64,000 nt of DNA from Oscillospiraceae bacterium (GTDB lineage: Bacteria > Bacillota > Clostridia > Oscillospirales > Ruminococcaceae), in NCBI GenBank assembly GCA_009784825.1, contig WQXO01000007.1, forward strand, positions 62,001-126,000, read 5' to 3'. The notes beneath the pieces were generated by a model. It was given only the letters and a program-made list of their open reading frames with translations. It did no database searches and was not told where the DNA came from. A program made the translations under genes and the position numbers. Shown piece by piece: positions 23,929 to 33,695 of the stretch (positions within the stretch are counted from its first letter, which is position 1; every line of letters begins with the position of its first letter).

Positions 23929-25617
23929 TTATTTTTGAAGTTTGCAGGTGAATGTGAATTTCGAGCCTTTGCCCAACTCGGATTGTACCGTTATATCTCC
24001 GCCCATAAGCTCGATTATACGTTTCGATAAGGCAAGCCCTATTCCTATTCCTCCGTGTTTCCTCGAGTGACCGCCGTCTACCTGCTCGAATATTTTAAAC
24101 AGTTCTTTTTGATGTTCCTCCGATATGCCTATACCATTGTCTGATACTTCGATTTTTAAAGTTACTGTTTCGTCGGTTTCATTAATTATTGAGGCATCGA
24201 ATTTTATGTCGCCCTGTTCGGGAGTGAACTTAACCGCATTGGCCAGTAGATTTGCGATTACCTGTTTTAACCGCCCACCGTCACCCATTAGTTTTTCGGG
24301 GATTGACTGGTCAATGTTAAACTTCAGCGATTGCTTTTTTTCTGCCGCATTATAGCCAATGCCTTTTAAGGATTCTCTGATTGTTGCTTTAAAATCGAAA
24401 GCCTTGACTGACAATTTTAAAGAACCGTATTCAATTGCCGACGCATCTAAAACACCGTTAATCATACTCAACAGCTTCTCTGACGATTGTTCGATTTCGT
24501 TTAAGTATTTTTGCAATTCATCGTCGATGCCTTGGATTTCGATGACCTGCACCATGCCCATTATGGCGTTTAAGGGTGTCCGCATTTCGTGGCTCATTCG
24601 TGAAAGGAATTCACTCTTAGCACGGCTGCTGTGTTCTGCAAGCTCCTTCGCCGAAACCAACTCGGCTTTAAGCTTCAACACGGCATTCAAATCATGCTCG
24701 ATTGCGTTACGTTCAAATACGTTTGAAAATGTGCTTGCAACAAGAATTGCAAGTCCGGCTTCGTTTTCGCTCCACTCTTGGTCGTTTTCCTTCGAGAATG
24801 AAATAAACGCTTCCACTTCGCCTTTTATGAAAACAGGCGTTATTATAAAATTGGAAAAATGCTCCCGCTTTAAATTGAAAATGTTGCTGCTTTGCAGGTC
24901 TTTCCCGAATATGCATTGCTTTTCTTCATCTGAAAATATGCCTTTTATGAAATGAGCCATTTTTTCATTCATTTCGATATTGTCGCCTAATCGGGTTTCT
25001 AATTGCAACTCGGGTCTGAGCCATTCGTTTCGGCAGACCAAAACTGTGTTGTCGCTTTCAAATTTATACAGCAGAACCATCACTATGTCCATGAATTCGC
25101 CAACCATTTGCAGAATATCTGTATACAGTTCGTCGGCGTGGATGTCAGACAGAAAGCTGTGGGAGATTTTCGTCATTAACGCTTGTTGACGCAGCCGCCC
25201 GTCTAACTCGTTTGTGTGGGCAATTATTGTGCGTGTTTGATTAACTAAGTCAATCTGGTTCTTGACCCTCAGCTTTACAATTGCAGAGCTGAACGGTTTT
25301 AAAATATAGTCAACCGCTCCTAATGCCAAGCCCCTTTCCTCAGCTTCGTGATTGTCAAGACCTGTGATAAATATGACGGGAATGTCCCGAGTTCTTTCAG
25401 AATTTTTTAACGCAGTTATAACCTCGTATCCATCCATGTCCGGCATAATCACGTCAAGCAGGATTATGTCCGGCTTAAATTCCTCAGCGGTTTCTATGGC
25501 ATCGCTTCCGTCGCTCGAAGCATAAATAGTATACTCCGGGCTGAGAATGCTTTTCAACGCACTGATATTAGCACGCTCGTCGTCAACAATTAATATGCTG
25601 TTCTTAATGTCACTCAT
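23929..25617 (-). CDS. Hybrid response regulator/histidine kinase (REC-GAF-HisKA-HATPase)
   Basis: 562 residues from ATG 25617, which has GGAG nine bases upstream; an ATG 21 bases earlier lacks an SD. Order: receiver domain (about 6-120; LLDVIMPDMDGYEV with phospho-Asp), GAF-like domain (about 140-300), DHp helices with SRMSHEMRTPLNAIMG and HATPase with GIGIGLALSKRI at the end. No membrane segment, so it is cytosolic. A receiver at the N-terminus suggests that the preceding hybrid kinase phosphorylates it, making a phosphorelay (inference). It is 55 bases downstream of that kinase in the same operon. Targets are not visible. Confidence 0.88.
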   Translation of the reverse strand: MSDIKNSILIVDDERANISALKSILSPEYTIYASSDGSDAIETAEEFKPDIILLDVIMPDMDGYEVITALKNSERTRDIPVIFITGLDNHEAEERGLALGAVDYILKPFSSAIVKLRVKNQIDLVNQTRTIIAHTNELDGRLRQQALMTKISHSFLSDIHADELYTDILQMVGEFMDIVMVLLYKFESDNTVLVCRNEWLRPELQLETRLGDNIEMNEKMAHFIKGIFSDEEKQCIFGKDLQSSNIFNLKREHFSNFIITPVFIKGEVEAFISFSKENDQEWSENEAGLAILVASTFSNVFERNAIEHDLNAVLKLKAELVSAKELAEHSSRAKSEFLSRMSHEMRTPLNAIMGMVQVIEIQGIDDELQKYLNEIEQSSEKLLSMINGVLDASAIEYGSLKLSVKAFDFKATIRESLKGIGYNAAEKKQSLKFNIDQSIPEKLMGDGGRLKQVIANLLANAVKFTPEQGDIKFDASIINETDETVTLKIEVSDNGIGISEEHQKELFKIFEQVDGGHSRKHGGIGIGLALSKRIIELMGGDITVQSELGKGSKFTFTCKLQK

Positions 25618-25672
25618 CATTTCCCACTCCGTTTTCATTAATTATTTTTAACACTTTTAATACATTATACCG

Positions 25673-28246
25673 CTATTCCTTTAACAGGAATTTTTTTAAT
25701 ATACCGAACAATTCCGATACGTTGATTGGCTTGCCTATGTGAGCGTTCATTCCCGCTTCGAGGCACTTTTCAATATCCTCACGGAACACATTGGCAGTCA
25801 TTGCGACTATGGGAATGTTCCCGCCCTGCACATGCTCTGACGCACGGATTTTTCGGGTTGCTTCACACCCGTCCATCTCGGGCATTTGCATATCCATTAG
25901 AATTAAGTCATAGCGTTCCGGTGATTTTTCAAAAATTTCCACCGCTTGGACACCGTTCTCGGCACACTCCATTTCTAAAAGAGTGGGAGCAATCAAAACT
26001 TCAACAATCTCACGGTTGATTTCAACGTCCTCCGCTAACAGAACCTTGAACCCTTTGAATATTCCGTCGTTGTTTAATTCCTCCTCGTTTTGTAAGTGTT
26101 CTGTTCCGATTGCTTCGGTGATTGCGTCTGCTATTGCTGACGGGAACAGTGGTTTCGACAGGAACTTATCGACACCTGCTTTGCGGGCTTCATCAGCTAT
26201 GTCGCTCCATTCGGCGGCGGAAATTATTATGATAATCGAGTTACCGCGTGTGCCTTCCTTTGCCTTGATTTCTTTGGCAAGCATTATCCCGTCCATATCC
26301 GGCATTTTCCAGTCAACAAAGTAAATATGATACAGCCCGTTATTGCCGATAAGTGCTAATGCCTCCTCCCCGCTTAACGCTGTGTCACAGTCAGTTCCGA
26401 AGCCTTTCATCACGTCTTTAAAATAGCTCAGTATTTCCGGGTCATCGTCAATCGCCATGATAGAAACATTGTTCCAGTTTACACCTTTAAGCACTTGATT
26501 TTTCTTAGTGCCTTTCATCGCCTTAAACGTGAACGAGAAAGTCGAACCCTTACCCTCCTCTGATTCAAGCTCGATTACTCCGCCCATTAACTCGACTATG
26601 CTTTTGGAGATTGCCAAGCCTAATCCCGTTCCGCCGAATTTGCGTGAGGTTCCCGTTTCGGCTTGCTGGAACGAGTTAAACAGTTTTTTCTGCTGTTCTT
26701 CGTTTATGCCTATGCCCGAGTCTTTAACAGATATGCGGATTGTGTATTCGCCGTTTTCCTCGCCAACGCAACGAGTGTCAAGCTTAATCGAACCGAAGTC
26801 CGGTGTGAATTTAACCGCATTGCTGAACAGATTTGTGATTACCTGTGCTAACCGTTGGTCGTCACTGATTAATGTCCTCGGAATGGATTTATCTATGTTT
26901 ACGGTGATTTTCTGGTTCTTTTCATCAGCACGGAATGCGATAATATTAACCACACGCTGAAGCATTTTTTCAAAGTAGAACTCGACATTCGCTAACTCGA
27001 ACTTGTTGGCTTCGATTTTCGACATATCAAGAATATCGTTGATTACGCCCAATAAATGCTGTGAGGCGTTTTCGATTTTCCCGAAGCAATAGTCTTTCCT
27101 CGATAAGTCGTCGGCGGATTTTCCGATTACGGTCATCCCGATTATGGCGTTCATCGGGGTGCGGATTTCGTGCGACATGTTCGACAGGAAATCGCTTTTC
27201 GCCCTGCTGGCGACTTCCGCCTCCTCACGCAGCCTTTGGGTGTTTATAAGCGTGTTCTTGTCCTCGGTTATGTCCATTAATGCACCGGCAGTGCGGATGG
27301 CGTTACCATTATCGTCACGCACGGTTTCACCTGAGCCTTGAAAATAAATATATTCACCGGCTTTGTTTTTCAGACGGAATTCCACAAAATAAGGTGTTTG
27401 TCCGGTTTTGTCAAGCAGGTGATTTGTTAAAGCTGTAACCGCTTTTTCTGCATCATCGGGGTGCAGGCGTTCACCCCAGCTCCTGATTTTATTCGGGAAT
27501 TCTTCTTCATTTGAATAACCCAGCATTTCCCTTACATCGTCTGAAAAAACAACGGTGTTATCGAGGTTTACGGGGTCGTCTTGAACAATGTCCATATCCC
27601 ATAAGCCGATTTTCGTTGACTTGACCACTAAGTTCAACTTGGTCAACTGAAGCTCGTTTAGTTTATTCGCTTGTAAGACCTTCTGCTCCATTTCCTTCCG
27701 AATAACCGCATTTGAACACAGGAACGCAGCAGAACGCAGCATTTCCACAACATCATCATCGAAAAAGCGTTCTTTTACAAGGTCTTCAAACAATACAAAT
27801 CCCCAAAAGTCGCCTTTGACAATTATCGGTGTTGCGAATACCGATACTACTCCGAATGATTTAAGTACCTCGGCTTCGGGGAGAAGCCTTGCCGGGCTGT
27901 TGACCGATTCGTTGCTTTTAAGTATATTCTCCCACCTTGGCACAAGATTTGAATAAGAAATGTCTGCTAATACAGGGTTGGGTTTTGTGGTGCCACCCGA
28001 CTCCCTGTCCCAGCGGTAAACCTGTGAGGTGTGAAGCCCGTCGGGTTTTAGAAAGTTATGCCAGACAGACAGTCTGTTTAAATCTGCCATGTCCGCAATT
28101 TCCGCCATTCCCTCTGACATCATCTTGTCAAACGATTCGTCATAACCGGAAAAGAAAATCATCGCCACCTTGTTAAGCGTGTCCGACATTCTTTTTCTGC
28201 GTTCTAATATCTCTATTGTCACGGAATAATCGTTGTTTATTTCCAT
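25673..28246 (-). CDS. Hybrid sensor histidine kinase (GAF-PAS-HisKA-HATPase-REC-REC)
   Basis: 857 residues, cytosolic. GAF (about 20-190), PAS/PAC (about 205-330, [20 protein letters not shown]), DHp with [17 protein letters not shown] (His about 360), HATPase (about 450-575, [20 protein letters not shown]), a first receiver (about 595-715, [14 protein letters not shown]) and a second receiver (about 735-855, [16 protein letters not shown]). No Hpt domain is present, so the phosphoryl group must pass to another protein, probably the kinase encoded next. SD AAAGGGA before the ATG; a promoter lies at 28290-28318. Confidence 0.9.
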   Translation of the reverse strand: MEINNDYSVTIEILERRKRMSDTLNKVAMIFFSGYDESFDKMMSEGMAEIADMADLNRLSVWHNFLKPDGLHTSQVYRWDRESGGTTKPNPVLADISYSNLVPRWENILKSNESVNSPARLLPEAEVLKSFGVVSVFATPIIVKGDFWGFVLFEDLVKERFFDDDVVEMLRSAAFLCSNAVIRKEMEQKVLQANKLNELQLTKLNLVVKSTKIGLWDMDIVQDDPVNLDNTVVFSDDVREMLGYSNEEEFPNKIRSWGERLHPDDAEKAVTALTNHLLDKTGQTPYFVEFRLKNKAGEYIYFQGSGETVRDDNGNAIRTAGALMDITEDKNTLINTQRLREEAEVASRAKSDFLSNMSHEIRTPMNAIIGMTVIGKSADDLSRKDYCFGKIENASQHLLGVINDILDMSKIEANKFELANVEFYFEKMLQRVVNIIAFRADEKNQKITVNIDKSIPRTLISDDQRLAQVITNLFSNAVKFTPDFGSIKLDTRCVGEENGEYTIRISVKDSGIGINEEQQKKLFNSFQQAETGTSRKFGGTGLGLAISKSIVELMGGVIELESEEGKGSTFSFTFKAMKGTKKNQVLKGVNWNNVSIMAIDDDPEILSYFKDVMKGFGTDCDTALSGEEALALIGNNGLYHIYFVDWKMPDMDGIMLAKEIKAKEGTRGNSIIIIISAAEWSDIADEARKAGVDKFLSKPLFPSAIADAITEAIGTEHLQNEEELNNDGIFKGFKVLLAEDVEINREIVEVLIAPTLLEMECAENGVQAVEIFEKSPERYDLILMDMQMPEMDGCEATRKIRASEHVQGGNIPIVAMTANVFREDIEKCLEAGMNAHIGKPINVSELFGILKKFLLKE

Positions 28247-28289
28247 TTACACAGTCCCTTTCGATTCTTGAGCGGAGTTCCACTATATA

Positions 28290-28318
28290 ATTAAACTATA
28301 TTTTAAGGGAAATGTCAA
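28290..28318 (-). promoter_or_regulatory. Promoter of the histidine-kinase operon
   Basis: On the minus strand TTGACA (28313-28318), 17 bases, TTTAAT (28290-28295), about 45 bases upstream of the ATG. Confidence 0.65.
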
Positions 28319-28369
28319 GGGATTTATGGGTTTTTGGTGAAAAAAGGTGTGAATGATTTGGCAAAACAA

Positions 28370-28398
28370 TAGACAAACTCAAGCAATGATGTTATAAT
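28370..28398 (+). promoter_or_regulatory. Promoter giving a leaderless mRNA
   Basis: TAGACA (28370-28375), 17 bases, TATAAT (28393-28398), then seven bases and the ATG at 28406. Confidence 0.7.
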
Positions 28399-28405
28399 GT
28401 AAATT

Positions 28406-28993
28406 ATGAAACAACATAAAAAAGATTTAACAGAGCAGTTTCGACAGGCGGTTCTTGAAATCCGCGGTGTGTTTACTCAAGCAGATGAGGAAGACGGTGA
28501 CAACGCCGTATTCCACGCTGTCGATGCAACTGTCGAGAGTATGCTGAAATATGTGGGGCTTAACAGGCTTTTTCGTAGACGAGGAGCGGACGGCATTATA
28601 CTGACGTTCGGACGTTCTGACCGCAGAAAAGGTTCTATTCTTCTTGATGACAGTGCAACGCAAATTCAAAAAGACTTTTATAGAATTGTCAGTAATGATT
28701 TTGCCGAAAATACCGAGGAAGAATTCGCTGAATTCTGCGTTATGCTTATCGATGGGTGTGTTGAATTGCTTGATGAGAAGAAGCATTTTTCGGATTTGAG
28801 CGACGAAGTTAAAACTGCGTATCTTGAGTTGAGTAACGCCGTTCAAGTAATGCCGCAAGGTGTTGATGAAATTGTGCGACAGCTTACGGAAAACATCGAT
28901 GAGTTTAATGCAATTCTCGTTAATTGTGTAGACGCATTAGGGAAGTTTGATACAGTCAACAGAGAGGTTGTTAGTAAACAAGTAAGTGAATGA
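28406..28993 (+). CDS. Hypothetical acidic soluble protein
   Basis: 195 residues, helical and acidic, without membrane segment: MKQHKKDLTEQFRQAVLEIR, then a basic patch NRLFRRRGADGIILTFGRSD and several amphipathic helices (FAEFCVMLIDGCVELLDE, GVDEIVRQLTENIDEFNA). No SD lies before the ATG and the promoter -10 is seven bases upstream, so the mRNA is probably leaderless. Monocistronic and followed by a strong hairpin. Family not recognised. Confidence 0.68.
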   Translation: MKQHKKDLTEQFRQAVLEIRGVFTQADEEDGDNAVFHAVDATVESMLKYVGLNRLFRRRGADGIILTFGRSDRRKGSILLDDSATQIQKDFYRIVSNDFAENTEEEFAEFCVMLIDGCVELLDEKKHFSDLSDEVKTAYLELSNAVQVMPQGVDEIVRQLTENIDEFNAILVNCVDALGKFDTVNREVVSKQVSE

Positions 28994-29020
28994 GTGGGTG
29001 TCGCCGCCTATGAATTAAAA

Positions 29021-29048
29021 CCGCCGCTACGTGTAAGTGTAGCGGCGG
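29021..29048 (+). terminator. Stem-loop after the hypothetical gene
   Basis: CCGCCGCTAC / GTAGCGGCGG, 10-bp stem with 8-base loop, 28 bases after the stop; no long T run, so termination strength is uncertain. Confidence 0.6.
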
Positions 29049-29136
29049 CGGTTAATACTAACTAATATCACAATAAACCCATACCCGCACAAGCCGAATA
29101 AATCCCGCTCCCTGTCTATGTTTACAGTATACATGA

Positions 29137-29181
29137 AAACGCCGAAAAAGTCAAACATTTCTATTGACTTTTTCGGCGTTT
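29137..29181. terminator. Perfect 18-bp terminator stem
   Basis: AAACGCCGAAAAAGTCAA / TTGACTTTTTCGGCGTTT, nine-base loop, T run after the stem on the plus strand and A/T-rich sequence on the other side; it separates the plus-strand gene from the convergent APS-kinase-like gene. Confidence 0.85.
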
Positions 29182-29234
29182 TTTGCACCGATAATGCACC
29201 GCTTTACACTACTTCGGTATTGCTTTCAATTCTT

Positions 29235-29780
29235 TTATATTAAGTTGCCTATATATTCAGATAGTTTAATAATCGAACTTTCAATATCTAATTCAGCAGT
29301 GTTTATTATTAAATCGCTTTTAGTCGGGGCTTCAAAAATATCAGTTTCTTTATATTTTTCGTAAACATATCGGTCGTTTTCACCTATAATTTTAATTGGT
29401 ACGGTTGTTATTAAACCCTCCATTGATTTTTTATACAAGCCTTTTACATCTCGCTGTTCGCATATTTCTAAAGGACATTTGATATATATTTTTTTAATAT
29501 TTTCCAACATTTCGTCTGCCAAGGTTCTATACTTTTCTAAGTTAGCTGTCGCAGAAACAATAACATTTTTGCCGTTATTGTTAAGCAAATAACATGAGTG
29601 TATCATGCTCCTATATACAATCTCGCGTTCATTTTGTAGAAAAGTTGGATTTGGGGTTAAAAACTTTCTCATTTCATCAGAATCTAAATGAACTAAATCA
29701 TATTTATCACATAACAGTGATGCTAATGTCGTTTTTCCGCTTGAAGGTAAACCGAACAACCAAAAAGTATAAGTTTTCAC
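29235..29780 (-). CDS. APS-kinase-like (CysC family) small-molecule kinase
   Basis: 181 residues from GTG 29780, chosen because GGGGGA lies upstream and the gene then starts five bases after the preceding stop. P-loop GLPSSGKTTLASLL, substrate loop LDSDEMRKFL, and the family signature CPLEICEQRDVKGLYKKS are those of adenylylsulfate kinases. The C-terminal YEKYKETDIFEAPTKSDLII also follows the family. No sulfate-assimilation genes are nearby, so the substrate may not be APS (inference). Cotranscribed with a three-helix membrane protein from a promoter with a palindromic operator. Confidence 0.82.
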   Translation of the reverse strand: MKTYTFWLFGLPSSGKTTLASLLCDKYDLVHLDSDEMRKFLTPNPTFLQNEREIVYRSMIHSCYLLNNNGKNVIVSATANLEKYRTLADEMLENIKKIYIKCPLEICEQRDVKGLYKKSMEGLITTVPIKIIGENDRYVYEKYKETDIFEAPTKSDLIINTAELDIESSIIKLSEYIGNLI

Positions 29781-29785
29781 AATGA

Positions 29786-30418
29786 TTAAATCCCCCAAAA
29801 TAATTTCAACACAAAATGAAACAAAACAGTAAGAGCAAAAGAGAATATGTTCACACTCAACCATATGTATGAGTATCTTGTGTATGAGTAGCGTTGATTG
29901 GTTATCTTTGATATGCCGTGCATTTCAACCAGTATTTGGTTGGTAATCTTTTCGAGAGTATCAAGGTCATATGCTTCTTTCTCTAATACTTCAAGGGGTG
30001 CGTTACCAACATAAATAGGAGCTGTAAAAGCCTTTATGACACGTGGGTCTTTACTTTGCCCTGCAAGTTCAGCAATCGTTTTTATGTTTTTGCCCGGAAG
30101 TAGACATTTTATCCCCCAAAATGCTGTTAATAAAAATGACGATAAAAACGCTAAGAATAATACAGTTACAATTGAAACTACTACTATAAATTGATTAGTG
30201 GAAGAAAACGAATCACTTGACAAAACGCCGTTATTCCAAACATCAATTATAATAAAGGAGTATGCTGTAACTATAAAAGCAAGAATTGCCATAATTATTG
30301 ACGTTCTTTGATAAACGGAACTTTTCAACTCGTCAAGCCTTTCATGGCAATATCTAAGCTGCTCAATGCGTTGTATTTGAATAGTGTCGTTGTTGTTTTC
30401 GGTAATCGTTTTATTCAT
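29786..30418 (-). CDS. Hypothetical membrane protein paired with the CysC-like kinase
   Basis: 210 residues. The N-terminal cytosolic helix (RIEQLRYCHERLDELKSSVY) resembles SMODS-associated-type or SLATT-like helical openings, followed by two membrane helices (IIMAILAFIVTAYSFIIIDV; VVSIVTVLFLAFLSSFLLTA), a central soluble part of about 75 residues and a third helix at the C-terminus. The SLATT resemblance (two TM after a helix) is weak and only inference; SLATT proteins are associated with membrane perturbation in defence systems. SD GAGG. First gene of a two-gene operon. Confidence 0.65.
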   Translation of the reverse strand: MNKTITENNNDTIQIQRIEQLRYCHERLDELKSSVYQRTSIIMAILAFIVTAYSFIIIDVWNNGVLSSDSFSSTNQFIVVVSIVTVLFLAFLSSFLLTAFWGIKCLLPGKNIKTIAELAGQSKDPRVIKAFTAPIYVGNAPLEVLEKEAYDLDTLEKITNQILVEMHGISKITNQRYSYTRYSYIWLSVNIFSFALTVLFHFVLKLFWGI

Positions 30419-30469
30419 AGCCTTAACCTCACTTTGAAAAAATCATTATAACTTAACCTTTCTTATATC

Positions 30470-30506
30470 ATTATACCACACATAACCCCGCTTGTCAAGC
30501 GGGGTT
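30470..30506 (-). promoter_or_regulatory. Promoter with a 23-bp palindromic operator over the -35
   Basis: On the minus strand TTGACA (30493-30498), 17 bases, TATAAT (30470-30475). The -35 is the centre of AACCCCGCTT-gac-AAGCGGGGTT (30484-30506). Such placement is typical of repressor binding. The same palindrome could act as a weak terminator stem. Confidence 0.65.
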
Positions 30507-30610
30507 CGACAAATTCTGCAAAGAGGGGTAAGCCTTACCGCTCCTAAAAGCCTAAAACTCTAAAATATCTCCATAAAACGACTATAATACCCCTCCCGAG
30601 TACTTTTCCA

Positions 30611-30650
30611 CCCCCTGTCCTAATATAATTGATATATTAAGGACAAGGGG
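30611..30650 (+). promoter_or_regulatory. Leader stem-loop of the symporter gene overlapping its SD
   Basis: CCCCTGTCCTAATATA and TATATTAAGGACAAGGGG are inverse arms (two bulged A). The SD GGGGGG is the outer end of the 3' arm, so the stem can hide the ribosome site. Confidence 0.45.
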
Positions 30651-30658
30651 GGATTTCT

Positions 30659-31975
30659 TTGACGGTCATAAACTGGCTGAACGAGTATATATTCTGGGGA
30701 GCACCCGTGCTGGCGTTGTTCATCGGGACGGGCGTTTTCTTCAGTGTGAAATTAGGGTTCTTTCAACTTAATACATGGAAAATTTTTAAGCAGACTATCT
30801 TCGCTAAACAAGAAAAAAGCGGTAAAAATACACTAAGTCCGTTCCAGACATTAACCAACTCATTGGCTGTCACAATAGGTACAGGGAACATCGTCGCACT
30901 CGGGACGGCAATCGCACTCGGCGGGGCAGGTGCGGTATTTTGGATGTGGGTGTCGGCGTTTCTGGGAATGGCAACTACATATGCCGAGAACTACCTCGGA
31001 ATGCGTTATAGGCGGCAACGTCCTGAGGGAGGGTATTTCGGGGGGGCGTTTTATTATATTGAAAAAGCACTCGGAAGCTTCCCTGCAAAGCTGTTCGCAC
31101 TCTGCTGTGTTTTCTCAAGCCTCGGTATCGGAAATATGACGCAGATTAACGCCATGTCCTCCTCCATGAAGCACAGCTTCGACACGCCCTTGTGGTTGAG
31201 CGGGGTTATTGCAATTGTTCCTGTGGGGGTGTTAATCTTCGGTGGTGCTAAAGTGTTGGGGCGGGTCACGGAAAAGACTATTCCGGTTATCGCTGTTATA
31301 TATATTTTGGGCTGTCTTGCGGTTATATTTATTTTTATTAAAGATGTTCCCGCTTGTTTTATGCGGATTGTCACCGAGGCGTTTAACCTGAGAAGCATGG
31401 CGGGCGGGGCGGCAGGTGTCGGGATTGGTAAGGCGATGAGCTGGGGGTTCAGGAGGGGGATATTCTCTAACGAAGCGGGACTCGGCAGTTCTGTAACCAT
31501 GAACGCCATGTCCTCCTCTGAGGATGCACATAAACAAAGCCTGTGGGCTACACTTACGGTGTTTTTCGATACGATAGTCATCTGCACCTTAACAGCGTTC
31601 GCTATTCTGCTGACGGGTGCAGACAATTCCGACTTAAGCGACGGGGGAATGAACTTAGCCTCTACGGCTTTTTCAAGTGCTTTTGGGGATTATGCAGGGG
31701 TGTTTATAACAATATCAATCGTGTTGTTCGCCATTGCCACCGCTTCGGGGTGGTCGGTGTTCGGGGCGGTTTGTATGGAGTATTTATTCGGGAAAAAAAC
31801 GGTTAAGCCTTTTTTAGTTGTGTTCGTCTTATGCGTATTCGTCGGGGCGGTGATGAAGTTGGAAATCGTGTGGGGGTTAGCCGATTTGATGAACGGTGTT
31901 ATGGCTGTTCCGAATTTATTGGCGGTGACGGTGCTGGGGTTAAAAGGGGAAATAGACAGTGCTAAAAAGAAGTAG
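30659..31975 (+). CDS. Sodium:alanine/glycine symporter (AGCS family)
   Basis: 438 residues with about eleven membrane helices. AGCS signatures: GTGVFFSVKLGFFQL near the start, SPFQTLTNSLAVTIGTGNIV, GMATTYAENYLG and WGFRRGIFSNEAGLGSSVTM. It imports alanine or glycine with Na+ or H+. Start is TTG at 30659, nine bases after the GGGGGG SD; no ATG lies close by. The SD is in a leader hairpin. The gene is followed at once by the ilvD promoter. Substrate within the family cannot be fixed from sequence. Confidence 0.9.
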   Translation: MTVINWLNEYIFWGAPVLALFIGTGVFFSVKLGFFQLNTWKIFKQTIFAKQEKSGKNTLSPFQTLTNSLAVTIGTGNIVALGTAIALGGAGAVFWMWVSAFLGMATTYAENYLGMRYRRQRPEGGYFGGAFYYIEKALGSFPAKLFALCCVFSSLGIGNMTQINAMSSSMKHSFDTPLWLSGVIAIVPVGVLIFGGAKVLGRVTEKTIPVIAVIYILGCLAVIFIFIKDVPACFMRIVTEAFNLRSMAGGAAGVGIGKAMSWGFRRGIFSNEAGLGSSVTMNAMSSSEDAHKQSLWATLTVFFDTIVICTLTAFAILLTGADNSDLSDGGMNLASTAFSSAFGDYAGVFITISIVLFAIATASGWSVFGAVCMEYLFGKKTVKPFLVVFVLCVFVGAVMKLEIVWGLADLMNGVMAVPNLLAVTVLGLKGEIDSAKKK

Positions 31976-32004
31976 TTGACTTTTGTTGAAATAAAGTATA
32001 TAAT
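31976..32004 (+). promoter_or_regulatory. Promoter of ilvD-radC
   Basis: TTGACT (31976-31981), 17 bases, TATAAT (31999-32004), beginning directly after the symporter stop. Confidence 0.8.
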
Positions 32005-32042
32005 GTTCACATAAATAATCAGTGTTTTAAGGAAGTGGAAAA

Positions 32043-33695
32043 ATGAGAAGTGAGCTGCTTACGAAAGGCATAGAACGTATACCCCATCGAGCTTTGTTGA
32101 AATCGTTGGGCTTGACCTCTTCAGAGATGGACAAGCCGTTCATCGCTGTTGTCAACGCCGCAAGTGAATACGTTCCCGGGCATACGCATTTGCACGAAAT
32201 ATCGAAAGCAGTCAAGGACGGTATTCGTAATGCGGGCGGCGTTCCTTTTGAGTTTTTCACAATCGGTGTGTGTGACGGGCTTGCCATGAACCATGAGGGC
32301 ATGAGATATTCATTGGCTTCCCGCGAGTTAATCGCAGACAGCATTGAGGTTATGCTTATGGCACACCCTTTAGACGGGGTTGTGTTTATTCCTAATTGTG
32401 ACAAAATCGTGCCCGGTATGTTAATGGCAGCGGCACGCTTAAACATTCCGTCGGCGTTTGTGTCGGGTGGACCTATGTTAGCGGGGGTAGTCGGCGGTAA
32501 GCGTGTTAATTTATCTGAAACCTTCGAGGCGGTCGCAAAACACAGGAAAGGTGAAATAAGCGATTATGAATTAGTGGAAATGGAAAATAACGCTTGTCCT
32601 ACCTGCGGCTCCTGTGCGGGAATGTATACCGCTAATTCCATGAACTGCTTAACTGAGGCACTCGGTTTGTCCTTGCCGTTCAGCGGTACTGAGCCTGCTG
32701 TTACCTCAGCACGCAGACGGCTCGCAAAGGAAACAGGCGAGTTGATTATGGAGATATACAAAAAAGGCATTAAACCGCTCGATATTATCACCAAGGCGAA
32801 CATGGTTAATGCAATTGCTGTTGATATGGCAATCGGTGCTTCATCGAATACGGTTTTGCATTTGTTGGCGATTTCTCATGAGGCGAATATAAATATTACC
32901 CTTGATGATATAAATGAATTAGGCAAGAAAATTCCGCAGTTGTGTAAACTGAACCCTGCAAGCGATATATTCATCGAGGACTTAAACGCTGTCGGCGGTA
33001 TTCAATCGGTTATGCGTGAGTTATTCCGTGAGGGGTTAATTGACCCTGAGGTTATGACCATTTCGGGGACACAAGGGTCACGTTTAAAAGACGCTCGTAA
33101 AGCTGACGGAAATGTCATTAAAACATTAGAAAGTCCCATTCGCAGTGACGGGGGGATTGCGGTTCTTTACGGGAATTTGGCACCCGAGGGTTGTGTGGTT
33201 AAGCAAGGGGCGTTACGCCCTGAAATGATGAAATTTTCCGGTGTCGCTAAAGCATTCGACAATGAGCAGGAGGCGGTTGAGGCAATTCTCGGCGGTGATA
33301 TTTCTGCGGGGGATATTGTGGTAATCCGTTATGAGGGGCCTAAGGGAGGCCCGGGTATGCCGGAAATGCTCGCACCGACTGCGGCAATTGCAGGAATGGG
33401 ATTAGACGGCAGTGTCGCCTTAGTCACCGACGGGCGGTTCAGCGGGGCAAGCAGGGGTGCGGCAATCGGACACGTTTCTCCCGAAGCGGCAGAGGGTGGG
33501 TGCATTGCATATGTTCAAACCGGTGATGTTATTGAATTCGATATTCCTAATCGGCAGATAAGGCTTTTGGTTTCTGATGAAATTATCAATGAAAGAAAAG
33601 CCGACACAATTATTAAAACCAAAGAAACCACGGGATATTTACAGCGTTATGCGAGGGTAGTTACCTCATCACATACAGGAGCAATTTTGAAATGA
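32043..33695 (+). CDS. ilvD: Dihydroxy-acid dehydratase
   Basis: 550 residues. Fe-S ligand blocks [15 protein letters not shown] and [18 protein letters not shown], plus [20 protein letters not shown] and [10 protein letters not shown], are those of IlvD/Edd dehydratases of bacterial length. It converts 2,3-dihydroxy-isovalerate and -methylvalerate to the 2-oxo acids in valine and isoleucine synthesis. SD AAGGAAG. It is separated from other ilv genes in this window; no T-box or leader peptide was seen in the 38-base leader. It overlaps radC by 4 bases. Confidence 0.96.
   Translation: MRSELLTKGIERIPHRALLKSLGLTSSEMDKPFIAVVNAASEYVPGHTHLHEISKAVKDGIRNAGGVPFEFFTIGVCDGLAMNHEGMRYSLASRELIADSIEVMLMAHPLDGVVFIPNCDKIVPGMLMAAARLNIPSAFVSGGPMLAGVVGGKRVNLSETFEAVAKHRKGEISDYELVEMENNACPTCGSCAGMYTANSMNCLTEALGLSLPFSGTEPAVTSARRRLAKETGELIMEIYKKGIKPLDIITKANMVNAIAVDMAIGASSNTVLHLLAISHEANINITLDDINELGKKIPQLCKLNPASDIFIEDLNAVGGIQSVMRELFREGLIDPEVMTISGTQGSRLKDARKADGNVIKTLESPIRSDGGIAVLYGNLAPEGCVVKQGALRPEMMKFSGVAKAFDNEQEAVEAILGGDISAGDIVVIRYEGPKGGPGMPEMLAPTAAIAGMGLDGSVALVTDGRFSGASRGAAIGHVSPEAAEGGCIAYVQTGDVIEFDIPNRQIRLLVSDEIINERKADTIIKTKETTGYLQRYARVVTSSHTGAILK

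Noticed and set aside
24359-24955. 198-codon plus-strand frame inside the histidine kinase gene
   Set aside because: Antisense shadow of the HisKA/HATPase coding region; composition is not protein-like.
31054-31626. 190-codon frame antisense to the symporter
   Set aside because: Overlaps a gene with clear family motifs; no start signal.
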